A stretch of 64,000 nt of DNA from Rhodococcus wratislaviensis (GCF_900455735.1 NZ_UAUI01000001.1:992001-1056000); one strand, 5' to 3'. Counted from the first letter of the stretch, positions 42,706-55,408 are shown. The notes: generated from the sequence alone by a model not told the origin. Program-made: numbers and translations.

Positions 42706-43671
42706 ATGTTCAAGCTCTTGATTTTCACGCTGGTCGGCGTGGGTGCCCAGTTGGTCGACGGCGCTCTCGGCATGGCCTTCGGCGTGACTGCGACCACCCT
42801 GCTCGTGTTCAGCGGCGTCGGACCGGCACACGCCAGCGCAGCAGTGCATTTCGCCGAGGTCGGTACGACGCTCGCCTCCGGTGCGTCGCATTGGCGGTTC
42901 CGCAACATCGACTGGGCCCTCGTCCTGCGCCTGGGCGTCCCCGGCGCCATCGGCGCGTTCCTCGGTGCGACGGTGCTGTCCCAGTTGTCGACGGCCGCCG
43001 CCGTCCCCGTGACGTCGACGATCCTGCTGGCGATCGGTGTCTACGTGCTGCTCCGCTTCTCGATCCGCCCTCCCGCCGTCAACGACGCCCGGACGTCGCC
43101 GCACACGGCGAAGTTCCTGTCACCGCTCGGGCTGTTCGGTGGATTCATCGACGCGAGCGGCGGCGGCGGCTGGGGGCCGATCACCACCAGCACGCTGCTC
43201 TCGCGCGGCAAGACCGCACCGCGCACCGTCATCGGTTCGGTCAGCGCGTCGGAGTTCCTGGTGTCCGCCGCGGCCAGCATCGGGTTCATCTTCGGTCTCG
43301 GCAGCGACTTCTTCGACAACATCCCCATCATCGCGGGGCTGGCTCTCGGCGGCATCATCGCCGCACCGCTCGCCGCCTGGCTCGTCAGCCGGGTGCCCGC
43401 GACCCTTCTGGGAACCGGTGTCGGCGGCATCATCATCATCACCAACGCGCAGAAGCTGTTCAAGACGTTCGACGTGACCGGTGTCGCTGCGACCCTCGGG
43501 TACCTCGCTCTCGTTGCGGTGTGGGCCGGACTGCTGGTCGTCGCCTGGCGTCGGTCGCGTCTCAGCGCTGCCGAGGCCGCTGGCGATCTGCACCGGATCG
43601 ACGCCGAGAACGACACACCGATCGAGTCGGAGGCCCCGTCGCTCGAGCCGTCCACCGGAGAGAAGGCCTGA
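42706..43671 (+). CDS. TauE/SafE family membrane permease
   Basis: A 321-residue permease with about eight hydrophobic segments and two TauE/SafE repeat motifs (VGAQLVDGALGMAFGVTATTLL and GFIDASGGGGWGPITTSTLL). Members export sulfite or sulfoacetate, or import other sulfur anions. Substrate cannot be told from sequence. The C-terminal tail is charged and soluble. The Cys-codon leader upstream points to control by cysteine supply. GGAG six nt upstream supports the ATG. Confidence 0.85.
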   Translation: MFKLLIFTLVGVGAQLVDGALGMAFGVTATTLLVFSGVGPAHASAAVHFAEVGTTLASGASHWRFRNIDWALVLRLGVPGAIGAFLGATVLSQLSTAAAVPVTSTILLAIGVYVLLRFSIRPPAVNDARTSPHTAKFLSPLGLFGGFIDASGGGGWGPITTSTLLSRGKTAPRTVIGSVSASEFLVSAAASIGFIFGLGSDFFDNIPIIAGLALGGIIAAPLAAWLVSRVPATLLGTGVGGIIIITNAQKLFKTFDVTGVAATLGYLALVAVWAGLLVVAWRRSRLSAAEAAGDLHRIDAENDTPIESEAPSLEPSTGEKA

Positions 43672-43804
43672 CCTCACCTCCCGCCCTCACCTTGGGAGCG
43701 AGCCCTCACGACATCCGCCACACCGCATCCTTACCAGCGGGTAACATTGGGTGCGGTTCATGGCACCCGTGCGGTGCTCCGAGAGCGGAACAGTGAGGCA
43801 TTTC

Positions 43805-45988
43805 ATGACTGAGCGTGTTGAGGTCGGCGGTCTGCAGGTCGCGAAGGTGCTCTACGACTTCGTGAACGAGGAGGCGCTGCCCGGGACCGGGGTGTCGGTG
43901 GACGGGTTCTGGTCGGGTGCGGCCAAGGTGATCGGGGATCTGGCGCCGAAGAACCAGGCGCTGCTCGCCACCCGCGACGACCTGCAGGCCCGGATCGACG
44001 CCTGGCACCGGGACCGGGCCGGCACCGCGATCGACCCGGCCGAGTACACGGCGTTCCTCACCGAGATCGGGTACCTGGTGCCCGAACCGGCCCCGTTCGC
44101 GGTGTCCACGGCGAACGTGGACACCGAGATCACCGCCACCGCCGGCCCGCAGCTGGTGGTCCCGGTCCTCAACGCCCGCTTCGCGCTGAACGCCTCCAAC
44201 GCCCGCTGGGGGTCGCTGTACGACGCCCTGTACGGCACCAACGCCATCCCCGACGACGGCGGCGCGGAGGCGGGCGACACCTACAACAAGGTCCGCGGCG
44301 ACAGGGTCATCGCCTGGGCCCGGCAGTTCCTCGACACCGCCGCCCCCCTCACCACCGGCTCGCACGCCGACGCCGCCCGCTACACCGTCGACGGCACCAC
44401 CCTGCGGGTGCAGCTCGCCGACGGCACCATCACCACCCTCGCCGAGCCGGGCAAGTTCGTCGGCTACCTCGGCACCCCCGACGCCCCGACCGGTGTGCTG
44501 CTGCGCAATCACGGATTGCACGCGGAAATCCAGATCGACCCCACCTCCCCGATCGGCCGGACGGACGCGGCCGGGGTCAAGGATGTGGTGCTCGAGTCCG
44601 CGGTCACCACCATCATGGACTTCGAGGACTCCGTCGCCGCCGTCGACGCCGACGACAAGGTGATCGGCTACCGCAACTGGCTCGGACTCAACCGCGGCGA
44701 CCTGGCCGAGGAGATGACCAAGGGCGGGAAGGCGTTCACCCGCCGCCTCAACCCCGACCGGGTGTACACCGCCCCGGACGGGTCCGAACTGACCCTGCAC
44801 GGGCGGTCGCTGCTGTTCGTCCGCAACGTCGGCCATCTGATGACCACCCCGGCGATCCTGCACCCGGACGGCACCGAAATCCCCGAGGGCATCCTCGACG
44901 CCCTGATCACCTCCCTGTGCGCCGTCCACGGGCTCGGCACCTCCGAGGCGACCGGCCCGCTGGTCAACTCCCGCACCGGATCGATCTACATCGTCAAACC
45001 CAAGCAGCACGGCCCCGACGAGGTCGCGTTCACCACCGAACTGTTCGGCCGCGTCGAACAGGTGTTGGGATTGCCCGCCAACACCCTCAAGGTCGGCATC
45101 ATGGACGAGGAACGCCGCACCACCGTCAACCTCGCCGCCTGCATCCGGGAGGCGTCGGAGCGGGTGGTGTTCATCAACACCGGGTTCCTCGACCGCACCG
45201 GCGACGAGATCCACACCTCGATGGAGGCCGGGCCGATGATCCGCAAGGCCGAGATGAAGAAGCAGACCTGGATCACCGCCTACGAGGACTGGAACGTCGA
45301 CGTCGGCCTGGCCGCCGGGTTGCAGGGGCGGGCGCAGATCGGCAAGGGCATGTGGGCGATGACCGAGCTGATGGCCGAGATGCTCGAGCAGAAGATCGGC
45401 CACCCCAAGGCCGGCGCGAACACCGCGTGGGTGCCGTCCCCGACCGGGGCCACCCTGCACGCCACCCACTACCACCAGGTCGACGTGGCCGCCGTCCAGA
45501 ACCGGCTGACCGGCACCCGGCGGGCCACCCTCGACGAGATCCTCACCATCCCCCTCGCCCCGAACACCGACTGGTCCGAGGCCGAGAAGCAGGAAGAACT
45601 CGACAACAACTGCCAGTCCATCCTCGGGTACGTGGTCCGCTGGATCGACGCCGGCGTCGGCTGCTCCAAGGTCCCCGACATCCACGACGTCGCCCTGATG
45701 GAGGACCGCGCCACCCTCCGCATCTCCTCCCAGCTGCTGGCGAACTGGATCCGGCACGGCGTCGTCACCGCCGACCAGGTGGTGCAGTCGCTGCAACGGA
45801 TGGCCCCCGTCGTGGACCGGCAGAACCAGAACGACCCCACCTACCGGCCGCTGGCCCCGGACTTCGACACCAACATCGCCTTCCAAGCCGCCAAGGAACT
45901 CATCCTCGACGGCACCCACCAGCCGTCCGGCTACACCGAACCGATCCTGCACCGCCGCCGCCGCGAATACAAAGCCGCCAACGCCTGA
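43805..45988 (+). CDS. glcB: Malate synthase G
   Basis: A 727-residue enzyme of the glyoxylate shunt that condenses glyoxylate with acetyl-CoA. Visible motifs are [17 protein letters not shown], the catalytic loop region [23 protein letters not shown], and [13 protein letters not shown]. Length is normal for the G isoform. The ATG at 43805 is chosen because homology begins there; a frame from 43751 adds nothing conserved. Codon use is strongly biased to C/G endings, suggesting high expression. A 16-bp hairpin follows. Confidence 0.95.
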   Translation: MTERVEVGGLQVAKVLYDFVNEEALPGTGVSVDGFWSGAAKVIGDLAPKNQALLATRDDLQARIDAWHRDRAGTAIDPAEYTAFLTEIGYLVPEPAPFAVSTANVDTEITATAGPQLVVPVLNARFALNASNARWGSLYDALYGTNAIPDDGGAEAGDTYNKVRGDRVIAWARQFLDTAAPLTTGSHADAARYTVDGTTLRVQLADGTITTLAEPGKFVGYLGTPDAPTGVLLRNHGLHAEIQIDPTSPIGRTDAAGVKDVVLESAVTTIMDFEDSVAAVDADDKVIGYRNWLGLNRGDLAEEMTKGGKAFTRRLNPDRVYTAPDGSELTLHGRSLLFVRNVGHLMTTPAILHPDGTEIPEGILDALITSLCAVHGLGTSEATGPLVNSRTGSIYIVKPKQHGPDEVAFTTELFGRVEQVLGLPANTLKVGIMDEERRTTVNLAACIREASERVVFINTGFLDRTGDEIHTSMEAGPMIRKAEMKKQTWITAYEDWNVDVGLAAGLQGRAQIGKGMWAMTELMAEMLEQKIGHPKAGANTAWVPSPTGATLHATHYHQVDVAAVQNRLTGTRRATLDEILTIPLAPNTDWSEAEKQEELDNNCQSILGYVVRWIDAGVGCSKVPDIHDVALMEDRATLRISSQLLANWIRHGVVTADQVVQSLQRMAPVVDRQNQNDPTYRPLAPDFDTNIAFQAAKELILDGTHQPSGYTEPILHRRRREYKAANA

Positions 45989-45999
45989 CCGATAGCCCC

Positions 46000-46045
46000 C
46001 ACGTGAGTGGCGAAGCGTGCCCCGGCACACTTCGCCACTCACGTG
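46000..46045 (+). terminator. Hairpin after glcB
   Basis: CACGTGAGTGGCGAAG (46000-46015) pairs exactly with 46030-46045, and an inner GTGCC/GGCAC adds five more pairs after one mismatch. No T-tract follows. Its outer stem resembles that after jetC. Confidence 0.75.
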
Positions 46046-46120
46046 TCAGGCGAGGTGATCCTGCGCATCACTACACTGCGAGGGTCAACGTCAACTCGTC
46101 GGACAGGGGCTGGAAAGCAC

Positions 46121-47908
46121 GTGGGGCAGCATCGCGGCGAATCGCGCGCCAGGGGTATCAGCAGAGGGCCTTTGATCGTGCTCGGTCTCGTCGTCGTGAT
46201 CGTGCTGGGTGTGTTCGGCTGGTTCCAGTTGCGTGACCGGATCAACGATCAGGGAGTGGCAGCCGCGGGCGCCTGCGTCGAAGGCGAATCCGTGCTCGCG
46301 GTCGCGGCGGATCCCGACATCGCACCCCAGCTCCAGACCCTCGCCGACCATTTCACGGAAACGGCGCCGGTGATCCGCGATCAGTGCGTGTCGGTGACGG
46401 TCACTGCCGTCGCGTCCGACACCGTGCGCGACGCCTTGTCCGCGGGGCCGGACGGCCCTTGGGACGCAGCGGCACTCGGTCCTCGCCCCGCTCTGTGGAT
46501 TCCGTCCAGTTCGCACTCCGTCAAGCAGGTTTCGGCAACCGGCGTCATCAGCGGCGAAGCCCGGCCCCTGGCGACCAGCCCCGTGGTGCTCGCCGTCCGG
46601 ACGGCGTTCGCGAACGCACCGGGCACGACGGCCATCGACTGGAAGGACCTGCCGTCGCTGCAGACCGGCCGCGACTCCCTCGCGACGCTCGGCCTGCCGG
46701 GCTGGGGCAGCCTGGGCGTGCCGCTCCCCGTCGGCCCCGGCGCCGAGAGCACGGAGATGGCAGTCGAGGCGGTCGCGGCCGCGGTCACGGGAAGCAGCAC
46801 GGGGCCGGTGACGGAGGAGCAGGCACGTTCCGTACCCGTCACGTCGGCGCTCACCGCTCTGGCGCTCGGCTACGAGGCGTCGTCGGGGACGAAACCCGCG
46901 ACGACGCGGGAGGCACTCACCGCGCTGGCCGAGCAGGGCGATCCCGCCACCTCCGGCATCCACGCGGTCGCGGCCACCGAACAGCAGGTCTACCAGGCCC
47001 TGCGCGACGCACCCGGAGCCGACATCACCACCTCGATGCCGAAGGGTCCGACACCCGTGGCAGATCACCCGGCGGCCGTCCTGGCCGGCCCGTCCGTCGA
47101 CGAGACGCAGAGCCGCGCCGCCGCGCAGTTCGCGGAGTTCGTCCGTCGGCCCGAACAGGCACAGGTCCTGGCCGACGCCGGGTTCCGAGTCGAAGGACTC
47201 ACCCGGCCCGACGACACCCCGTTGGCCTTTCCCGGTTTCGAATCCACCCTGGTTCCCGCGGATGCGGCCGCTGCGGCCGAGCTGATGCAGGTGATCCGGA
47301 ATCCGATCACGCCACGCACCTCCACCGTCCTGCTCGACCTGTCCAGCTCGATGGGCGAGCGTGAGGGGACGGCGACGCGCCTGGCGAACACGACGGCAGC
47401 GCTCGCGGCCCACGTGGACCGTTCTCCGGACTCGTCGAATCTCGGGCTGTGGGAGTACAGCACCGCGCTCGACGGGTCCCGGCCGTATACGACCGTGGTC
47501 GCGACCGGTCCCCTCTCGGCGGGCGGTTTCACCGAGGGCACCCGCAGGCAGGCGCTCGACGCCCGGCTCGCCAGGGCGACACCCGCCACGGGGTCCTCCA
47601 CCTACACGTCCCTCGAAGCTGCCTACACGAGCGCGGTCGACGGATACACGCCCGGCCGCACCAACTCGGTGCTGCTCGTCACCGACGGCGCCAACGACGA
47701 CTCCGTGGCGCGCGCTGATCTGCTGTCCGCCATCGCCGCGGCCTCGAGCACATCGAAGCCGGTGCGCATCGACGTGGTGACGATCGGCGAGAACTCCGAC
47801 CTCAACACGTTGCAGGCGCTGGCCGATCGCACCGGCGGGTCGCTGGAGAAGGTCACGTCCTCGGACGGGGCGGCATTGCCGACGGCGATCAGCAAGCTGC
47901 TGTCGTGA
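46121..47908 (+). CDS. Membrane-anchored VWA protein with binding-protein-like domain
   Basis: A 595-residue protein. One N-terminal membrane helix (GPLIVLGLVVVIVLGVFGWF) anchors it, followed by an extracellular region resembling a solute-binding protein. A C-terminal von Willebrand A domain with the MIDAS motif TVLLDLSSSMGE (DxSxS) and LLVTDGANDD follows. The GTG start at 46121 has a GGAAAG site upstream. M. tuberculosis Rv1836c, next to glcB, has the same architecture. It overlaps the phosphoesterase by 4 nt. Function is unknown, possibly envelope assembly. Confidence 0.8.
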   Translation: MGQHRGESRARGISRGPLIVLGLVVVIVLGVFGWFQLRDRINDQGVAAAGACVEGESVLAVAADPDIAPQLQTLADHFTETAPVIRDQCVSVTVTAVASDTVRDALSAGPDGPWDAAALGPRPALWIPSSSHSVKQVSATGVISGEARPLATSPVVLAVRTAFANAPGTTAIDWKDLPSLQTGRDSLATLGLPGWGSLGVPLPVGPGAESTEMAVEAVAAAVTGSSTGPVTEEQARSVPVTSALTALALGYEASSGTKPATTREALTALAEQGDPATSGIHAVAATEQQVYQALRDAPGADITTSMPKGPTPVADHPAAVLAGPSVDETQSRAAAQFAEFVRRPEQAQVLADAGFRVEGLTRPDDTPLAFPGFESTLVPADAAAAAELMQVIRNPITPRTSTVLLDLSSSMGEREGTATRLANTTAALAAHVDRSPDSSNLGLWEYSTALDGSRPYTTVVATGPLSAGGFTEGTRRQALDARLARATPATGSSTYTSLEAAYTSAVDGYTPGRTNSVLLVTDGANDDSVARADLLSAIAAASSTSKPVRIDVVTIGENSDLNTLQALADRTGGSLEKVTSSDGAALPTAISKLLS

Positions 47909-49059
47909 CAAGGCTCCTGGTCTTCGCGGTCTTCCTCGCACTCGTCACCTGGTGGCTCCACCGGCGACTCGTCCGGGCCACCGGACTCGGTCGCCCCTGG
48001 TCGGTGGTCGTCGACGTGACTCTCGTGGTCCTGTGGGTGCTCGCCGTCATCGGAGTCGGCAGCGGCGAAGCCTTCGACCCGGGATGGGCGCGTCCCCCCG
48101 GGTGGGTGGGCTGGGTGTGGCTCGGCGCGATGTTCTATCTGGTGCTCGGGCTTCTCCTGGTTGCGTTGATGTCGCTGCTGACGCGGCTGTTCGGCCGCCT
48201 GCGCGGCACCGCGAACGGCGAACAGGTCGACCTGTCGCGGCGGCGAAGCCTGCGCATCGCCACCACCGTCGTCGTGGTGGGTGCCGTCGCCGCCGCCGGC
48301 TACGGGGTGTCGGAGGCCGCGCGGCCGCGGATCGTGCGGGTTCGGGTGCCGCTGACACGTCTCCCCGCCGAGTTCGACGGTCTGCGGGTGGCGCTCGTGT
48401 CCGACCTCCACGTCGGCCCGGCGCGAGGAGTCGATTTCACCCGTCGCGTCGTCGACCTGGTGAACGCGGAGCAGCCGGATCTCGTCGCGATCGCGGGCGA
48501 TCTGGTCGACGGGACCGTCGCGAAGGTATCGCCCGATCTGCAACCGCTCGCCGACCTCGAGGCCCCACTCGGGGTGTTCGGTGTCAGCGGCAACCACGAG
48601 TTCTACGCCGACGACGGTGGCCGGTGGCTGGACGTGTGGGACCGACTGGGCATCCGGACGCTGCGCAACGAGCGCGCGACGATCACCCGCGGTGGCGCCA
48701 CCATCGACATCGCGGGCATCCACGACTATTCCTCGCCGGCCCCCTACGAACCCGATCTTCCCGCCGCGCTCGCCGGACACGATCCGTCGACGTTCGTCGT
48801 GCTGCTCGCGCACGAACCGCGTCAGGCACTGGAAGCGTCCGACCTCGGTGTCGACCTGCAACTGTCGGGGCACACGCACGGCGGTCAGATGTGGCCGCTG
48901 GGTTATCTGGTGCCGCTGCAGCAGCCGTCGGTGACGGGACTGGACCGCATCGGGAACACCGTCCTGTACACGACCCGCGGTGTGGGCACGTGGGGTCCGC
49001 CCGTGCGTGTGGGCGCCCCGCCGGAGATCACGATCCTCGAGCTGGTGCGCGAGGACTGA
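47905..49059 (+). CDS. Membrane-bound metallophosphoesterase
   Basis: A 384-residue protein with about four N-terminal membrane segments followed by a calcineurin-like phosphoesterase domain. The metal motifs are LVSDLHVGPARG, AIAGDLVDG, SGNHEFYADDG, and the terminal GHTHGGQMWP. The catalytic domain should face outward. The substrate is unknown; YaeI/UDP-diacylglucosamine-type phosphoesterases are relatives. GTG start overlaps the VWA stop, so the two are coupled. Confidence 0.87.
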   Translation: MTRLLVFAVFLALVTWWLHRRLVRATGLGRPWSVVVDVTLVVLWVLAVIGVGSGEAFDPGWARPPGWVGWVWLGAMFYLVLGLLLVALMSLLTRLFGRLRGTANGEQVDLSRRRSLRIATTVVVVGAVAAAGYGVSEAARPRIVRVRVPLTRLPAEFDGLRVALVSDLHVGPARGVDFTRRVVDLVNAEQPDLVAIAGDLVDGTVAKVSPDLQPLADLEAPLGVFGVSGNHEFYADDGGRWLDVWDRLGIRTLRNERATITRGGATIDIAGIHDYSSPAPYEPDLPAALAGHDPSTFVVLLAHEPRQALEASDLGVDLQLSGHTHGGQMWPLGYLVPLQQPSVTGLDRIGNTVLYTTRGVGTWGPPVRVGAPPEITILELVRED

Positions 49060-49064
49060 GCGAG

Positions 49065-49098
49065 CGATGCCCGCCCCGCGTGAGCGGGACGGGCATCG
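49065..49098. terminator. Bidirectional hairpin between phosphoesterase and gcvP
   Basis: CGATGCCCGCCCCGC pairs with GCGGGACGGGCATCG with a single mismatch around a GTGA loop, between two convergent genes. Confidence 0.7.
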
Positions 49099-49104
49099 TC
49101 TGTG

Positions 49105-51957
<2,853 letters not shown>

Positions 51958-52012
51958 GACAACTCCCAAGCAGTTCGGAGGATCAGGACACGCCCCGCGT
52001 AGCGGAACGTCC

Positions 52013-52250
52013 CTCCCCCTCTGTCGCCTGCTCGAGTCGAGCGCCTGAGAGATTCGGTACCGTCGTTCGCGTGTGAAGACGGCCCTTTCCCCGTGGGCGG
52101 GTGGGTGCTCCCACCGCTTTCCAGAGACGTCGGAGCCCGCACGGTCCTGTCTGCCTGAGAGATTGACGGGGAGGTGTTGCTCCTTCGGCGCCCGAACTCC
52201 CGCACACACGATGTTTCTGTGCTTGCAGTGCCCGGAACTCTCCCGCACGG
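52013..52250 (-). ncRNA. Tandem glycine riboswitch
   Basis: Two glycine aptamers are visible on the minus strand. The first begins GTGCGGGAGAG (from 52248), has CGCCGAAGGAGCAA and ends CTCTCAGGCAGACAGGAC. The second carries ACGGTACCGAATCTCTCAGGC and ends ACAGAGGGGGAGG. A GC-rich hairpin at 51986-52012 between the second aptamer and the gcvP ribosome site could be the expression platform. Such riboswitches turn on glycine cleavage when glycine is plentiful. Confidence 0.9.
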
Positions 52251-52324
52251 CGTCGACGCACCGCCCAGTCTATGTCACGGCTGCGGATGGCGGCGCAGGC
52301 AGCGCCGCCGCCGACGGATACGGG

Positions 52325-52945
52325 CTAGCCTGTCTTGCGGCTCGCGCGGTTCTTGCGCCGCGACGCCAGTTCGTCCTCGGGGCTCTGCTCGCTCTCGCCG
52401 CCGTCGGCGCGCTCTGCCGGGAAATCGGCGATGGTGCCGGTCAGTTCGCGCATCGCACCGCTCACCGCGATACCGAAGACACCCTGCCCGCCCTGGAGCA
52501 GATCGACGACCTCTTCCGGGGACGTGCACTCGTAGACCGTGGTCCCGTCCGAGAAAAGTGTGATCTTGGCCAAGTCCCGCACTCCGCGCTTACGGAGGTG
52601 GTCGACGGCCACTCGGATGTTCTGCAGGGATATTCCGGTGTCGAGCAGACGCTTGACGATTTTGAGGACGAGGATGTCTTTGAACGAGTACAGCCGTTGG
52701 CTGCCCGAGCCTGCTGCGCCACGAATGGACGGCACGACGAGGGATGTGCGAGCCCAGTAATCGAGCTGGCGGTAGGTGATTCCCGCGATCTGGCAGGCGA
52801 TGGGGACGCGGTATCCGACGAGGTCGTCGGGCACGGAATCGTCCGGGAAGAGGCCCGGTTGGATCTCCTCGGAGCTGAATTCGGACTCGGCAACGTTGTC
52901 GCCGGGCGCAAGATTCAGCGCATTCTCCTGCGGCCGATCTCCCAC
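52325..52945 (-). CDS. MerR family regulator, Rv1830 type
   Basis: A 206-residue protein whose MerR helix-turn-helix includes GYRVPIACQIAGITYRQLDYWARTSLVVPS and SQRLYSFKDILVLKIVKRLLDTGISLQNI. The C-terminal region is Ser/Glu-rich and basic at the end. M. tuberculosis has a MerR gene (Rv1830) in this place before gcvP. Effector and targets are unknown. The GTG start is supported by homology of the following residues. Confidence 0.85.
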   Translation of the reverse strand: MGDRPQENALNLAPGDNVAESEFSSEEIQPGLFPDDSVPDDLVGYRVPIACQIAGITYRQLDYWARTSLVVPSIRGAAGSGSQRLYSFKDILVLKIVKRLLDTGISLQNIRVAVDHLRKRGVRDLAKITLFSDGTTVYECTSPEEVVDLLQGGQGVFGIAVSGAMRELTGTIADFPAERADGGESEQSPEDELASRRKNRASRKTG

Positions 52946-53227
52946 TGACTACTCCCTCTCGCATGTTGCACTGAACCCGACGATCAGTGCGCCTGTGACG
53001 CGCGTCGCCAGTGTCCGCGGCACAGCCGCAGCACATCGGGCGGCGCAAGCGCCACCAGTGACATCGAGCTAGTCCGTACCCTGAACCTACTCAGCGTACG
53101 CCCGATACAATCTGCAGGGCAGAAAATCACTGCACCGAACGCTATGACTCCGAAGAGACCGGGTCAACGCAACGCGCCGGGAGAACGTCAACCGTTACCG
53201 CGCCCGAGGCTTTTCTGCAGGTCCACA
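52946..53227. promoter_or_regulatory. Intergenic region upstream of the Rv1830-like regulator
   Basis: The 282-bp gap contains the promoter of the minus-strand regulator. No clear gene, repeat or terminator stands out. A GTAC-rich stretch near 53065-53105 contains imperfect dyads that might bind the regulator, but I cannot define a box. Confidence 0.2.
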
Positions 53228-53701
53228 TCAGCCGTCAGTGGCCTTGAAATCGTCCGGCGACACGGACTCGAGGAATTCCTTGAACTTCTCGACCTCGTCC
53301 TCGCGCTCGTCGGGCATGACCAGACCGGCCTCCGTGAGCACCGCTTCCTCGGCGAAGATCGGCACCCCGATCCGGAGTGCGATGGCGATCGAGTCGGACG
53401 GGCGAGCCGAGACGCGGGTGTTCTGGTCGAATACGAGGTCGGCGTAGAACGTGCCCTCGCGGAGGTCGACGATGCGGACTTCCTTCAGGGTGCGGCCGAA
53501 GGCTTCGATCAGGTTCTTGATCAGGTCGTGGGTCAGTGGACGCGCCGGCTCGACGCCCTGCTGTTCGAGTGCGATAGCGGTCGCCTCAGTCTGGCCGATC
53601 CAGATGGGCAGGTACCGCTCGCCGTCGGTTTCCCGCAGCAGCAGAACAGGTTGATTTTGGGGCTGCTCGACACGAACTCCGATCACGTGCATTTCGCTCA
53701 T
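53228..53701 (-). CDS. DUF151 bifunctional-nuclease-domain protein, Rv1829 type
   Basis: A 157-residue DUF151 protein (VIGVRVEQPQNQPVLLLRETDGERYLPIWIG, then ARPSDSIAIALRIGVPIFAEEAVL). The family is named for a plant DNase/RNase; the bacterial role is unproven. The ATG at 53701 has GGAGG upstream, so a longer frame up to 53854 is discarded. It lies between the two MerR genes, as in M. tuberculosis. Confidence 0.88.
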   Translation of the reverse strand: MSEMHVIGVRVEQPQNQPVLLLRETDGERYLPIWIGQTEATAIALEQQGVEPARPLTHDLIKNLIEAFGRTLKEVRIVDLREGTFYADLVFDQNTRVSARPSDSIAIALRIGVPIFAEEAVLTEAGLVMPDEREDEVEKFKEFLESVSPDDFKATDG

Positions 53702-53850
53702 CGCGTCTGCCTCCACCCTGCAATGGTCCGTCCGCGGCACACAATGCCGTACCAGGATTCTATTCGATTCGTGTCTGCTCTTCGACCGTACAGCCGTTCG
53801 AGCGCAGCGTCGTTGGGAACTTCCGAGGTGGGACGGTCGGCGAACGCACC

Positions 53851-54591
53851 TCACCGATCGAGCGCACCCCGGACTGCCGACTTCACCAGGCAGGTGTGCA
53901 ACGTGAGAGACAACGCGGCCAGTTCGCGCACCATCTCCTCGGCGCGATCACGTGCGCCGGCGTCACGGCCCTTGGCGACGGGCCCGGCGATCTGCGCGAC
54001 CAACCCTGCCTCGCGGTCGGCCGCCAGCTTGAACGCCCTCAGGTGCCGCACTTCGAGTCCGAACTCGGACATCGCCCTCGCTGTGCGCGCCAGTGTCACC
54101 GCGTCCTCGTCGAAGAACCCCGCCGGTCCGGGAACGACCAGGCCCCCGCGGGTCAGTTCGCCGAGGAACTTCTCGTCGATTCCCGCCCGGGAGATCAGGT
54201 CGTCGCGGCTGATCCGCACCTCACGGTCGGTGAGGAACTCCTCGGGAGACACCTCACCCGGGGCCACGGTGAGCGCGCGCGGCCGGCGCGGCGAAGAATC
54301 GCCTGCGCCGACCGTGGCCACACCTCTGTCGATGGCCTCGAGCTGCTCCTTGATGACCTTCAGCGGCAGATACTGATCGCGCTGCGCAGTGAGGACATAG
54401 CGCAGTCGTTCACAGTCGGCGATCGAGAATCGCCGATACCCCGAGGGAGTGCGCTGGGGGCTGATGAGACCCTCGGCTTCGAGGAATCGGATCTTCGAGA
54501 TCGTCACATCAGGAAAATCGGGGCGGAGTCGATCCAGCACGGAGCCGATCGACATCCCCGATTGCGCCTGCTGCTGCCGCACCGCGGTCAT
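53851..54591 (-). CDS. MerR family regulator, Rv1828 type
   Basis: A 246-residue regulator with an N-terminal helix-turn-helix (MSIGSVLDRLRPDFPDVTISKIRFLEAEGLISPQRTPSGYRRFS) and a second helical domain (ARTARAMSEFGLEVRHLRAFKLAADRE). Its ATG overlaps the garA stop, so it is coupled to garA. The order garA-MerR-DUF151 agrees with M. tuberculosis Rv1827-Rv1829. Confidence 0.88.
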   Translation of the reverse strand: MTAVRQQQAQSGMSIGSVLDRLRPDFPDVTISKIRFLEAEGLISPQRTPSGYRRFSIADCERLRYVLTAQRDQYLPLKVIKEQLEAIDRGVATVGAGDSSPRRPRALTVAPGEVSPEEFLTDREVRISRDDLISRAGIDEKFLGELTRGGLVVPGPAGFFDEDAVTLARTARAMSEFGLEVRHLRAFKLAADREAGLVAQIAGPVAKGRDAGARDRAEEMVRELAALSLTLHTCLVKSAVRGALDR

Positions 54592-55088
54592 TGGCTACCC
54601 GCACCAGCTGACGTCTCACCGATCTGCGAGCCACCGGCCGTGGTCCGGGGTCCGGTCAGGAAGACCAGCCGGAACTTGCCGATCTGGACCTCGTCACCGT
54701 TGGCCAGGACAGCCGAGTCGACCGGCTCGCGGTTGACGTAGGTGCCGTTGAGGCTGCCGACGTCGACCACCTGGAACTCGTCGTCCTCCTGGCGGAACTC
54801 CGCATGACGACGGCTGACGGTCACGTCGTCCAGGAAGATGTCGCTGTCGGGATGCCGTCCCGCGGACGTCGTCGGCTGGTCGAGCAGGAAGCGCGACCCT
54901 GCGTTCGGTCCACGCTTGACGACGAGCAGAGCAGAGCCCGCGGGCAGTCCCTCCACACCCGACACCGGAGCTTCCGGGGCCTGGGTTGCCGAGGAGTTGT
55001 CGAGCTCATTGAGAAAGTCCGCGCGGAAGACCGACGTGGTTTCCGCCGGCGTCTCCCCATAGACCGCGTCGTTGCCGTTCTCGCTCAC
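54588..55088 (-). CDS. garA: FHA-domain metabolic regulator GarA
   Basis: A 166-residue cytoplasmic regulator of glutamate and TCA metabolism, controlled by Ser/Thr kinases (PknB/PknG in mycobacteria). The ETTS phosphorylation site with T17 and T18 is kept near the N-terminus. The C-terminal FHA domain is intact: SAGRHPDSDIFLDDVTVSRRHAEF and GSLNGTYVNREP. The GTG start has GGAGGAGAAACG before it; the upstream ATG frame is less likely. gcvH lies upstream on the same strand, 320 bp away. Confidence 0.93.
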   Translation of the reverse strand: MSENGNDAVYGETPAETTSVFRADFLNELDNSSATQAPEAPVSGVEGLPAGSALLVVKRGPNAGSRFLLDQPTTSAGRHPDSDIFLDDVTVSRRHAEFRQEDDEFQVVDVGSLNGTYVNREPVDSAVLANGDEVQIGKFRLVFLTGPRTTAGGSQIGETSAGAGSQ

Positions 55089-55408
55089 CGTTTCTCCTCC
55101 TAGTTCGATCATCCAGCAAGATTCGCTGGACTACGCAATGCCACTCGGTACTACATAATTCGGTTCCCGTGCACATTAACTTCTGTGCAAACTCCCACGA
55201 TCACATTCAAACTACGGACCTGCGCCCCGACACGGCACATGCGTTCAACATCGACCGTACCCTGCGCACGCCGGTGCGTGTAGTGAGACAGGCCGCCAGC
55301 ACATTACGAACCGGTATTCCGACAGCGGATTTTTCCGGCAACCCGGTTTTCCGGGCTGTCGGCACCTTCCGAAACTATCCGATTACCGCTTCGCGTGTTC
55401 TCGGGAAA
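55089..55408. promoter_or_regulatory. Intergenic region between garA and gcvH
   Basis: The 320-bp gap is AT-richer than its surroundings and must contain the garA promoter. I see no reading frame with normal codon use and no strong hairpin, apart from weak dyads near 55370-55400. Confidence 0.25.

Noticed and set aside
43706-46042. A 778-codon minus-strand frame opposite glcB
   Set aside because: It is Gly/Val/Asp-rich with no domain signal and covers the whole of glcB, whose motifs are complete.
51958-52248. A 97-residue N-terminal extension of GcvP
   Set aside because: This stretch is the tandem glycine riboswitch. GcvP homology begins at about 51957, where a GTG with a ribosome site is present.
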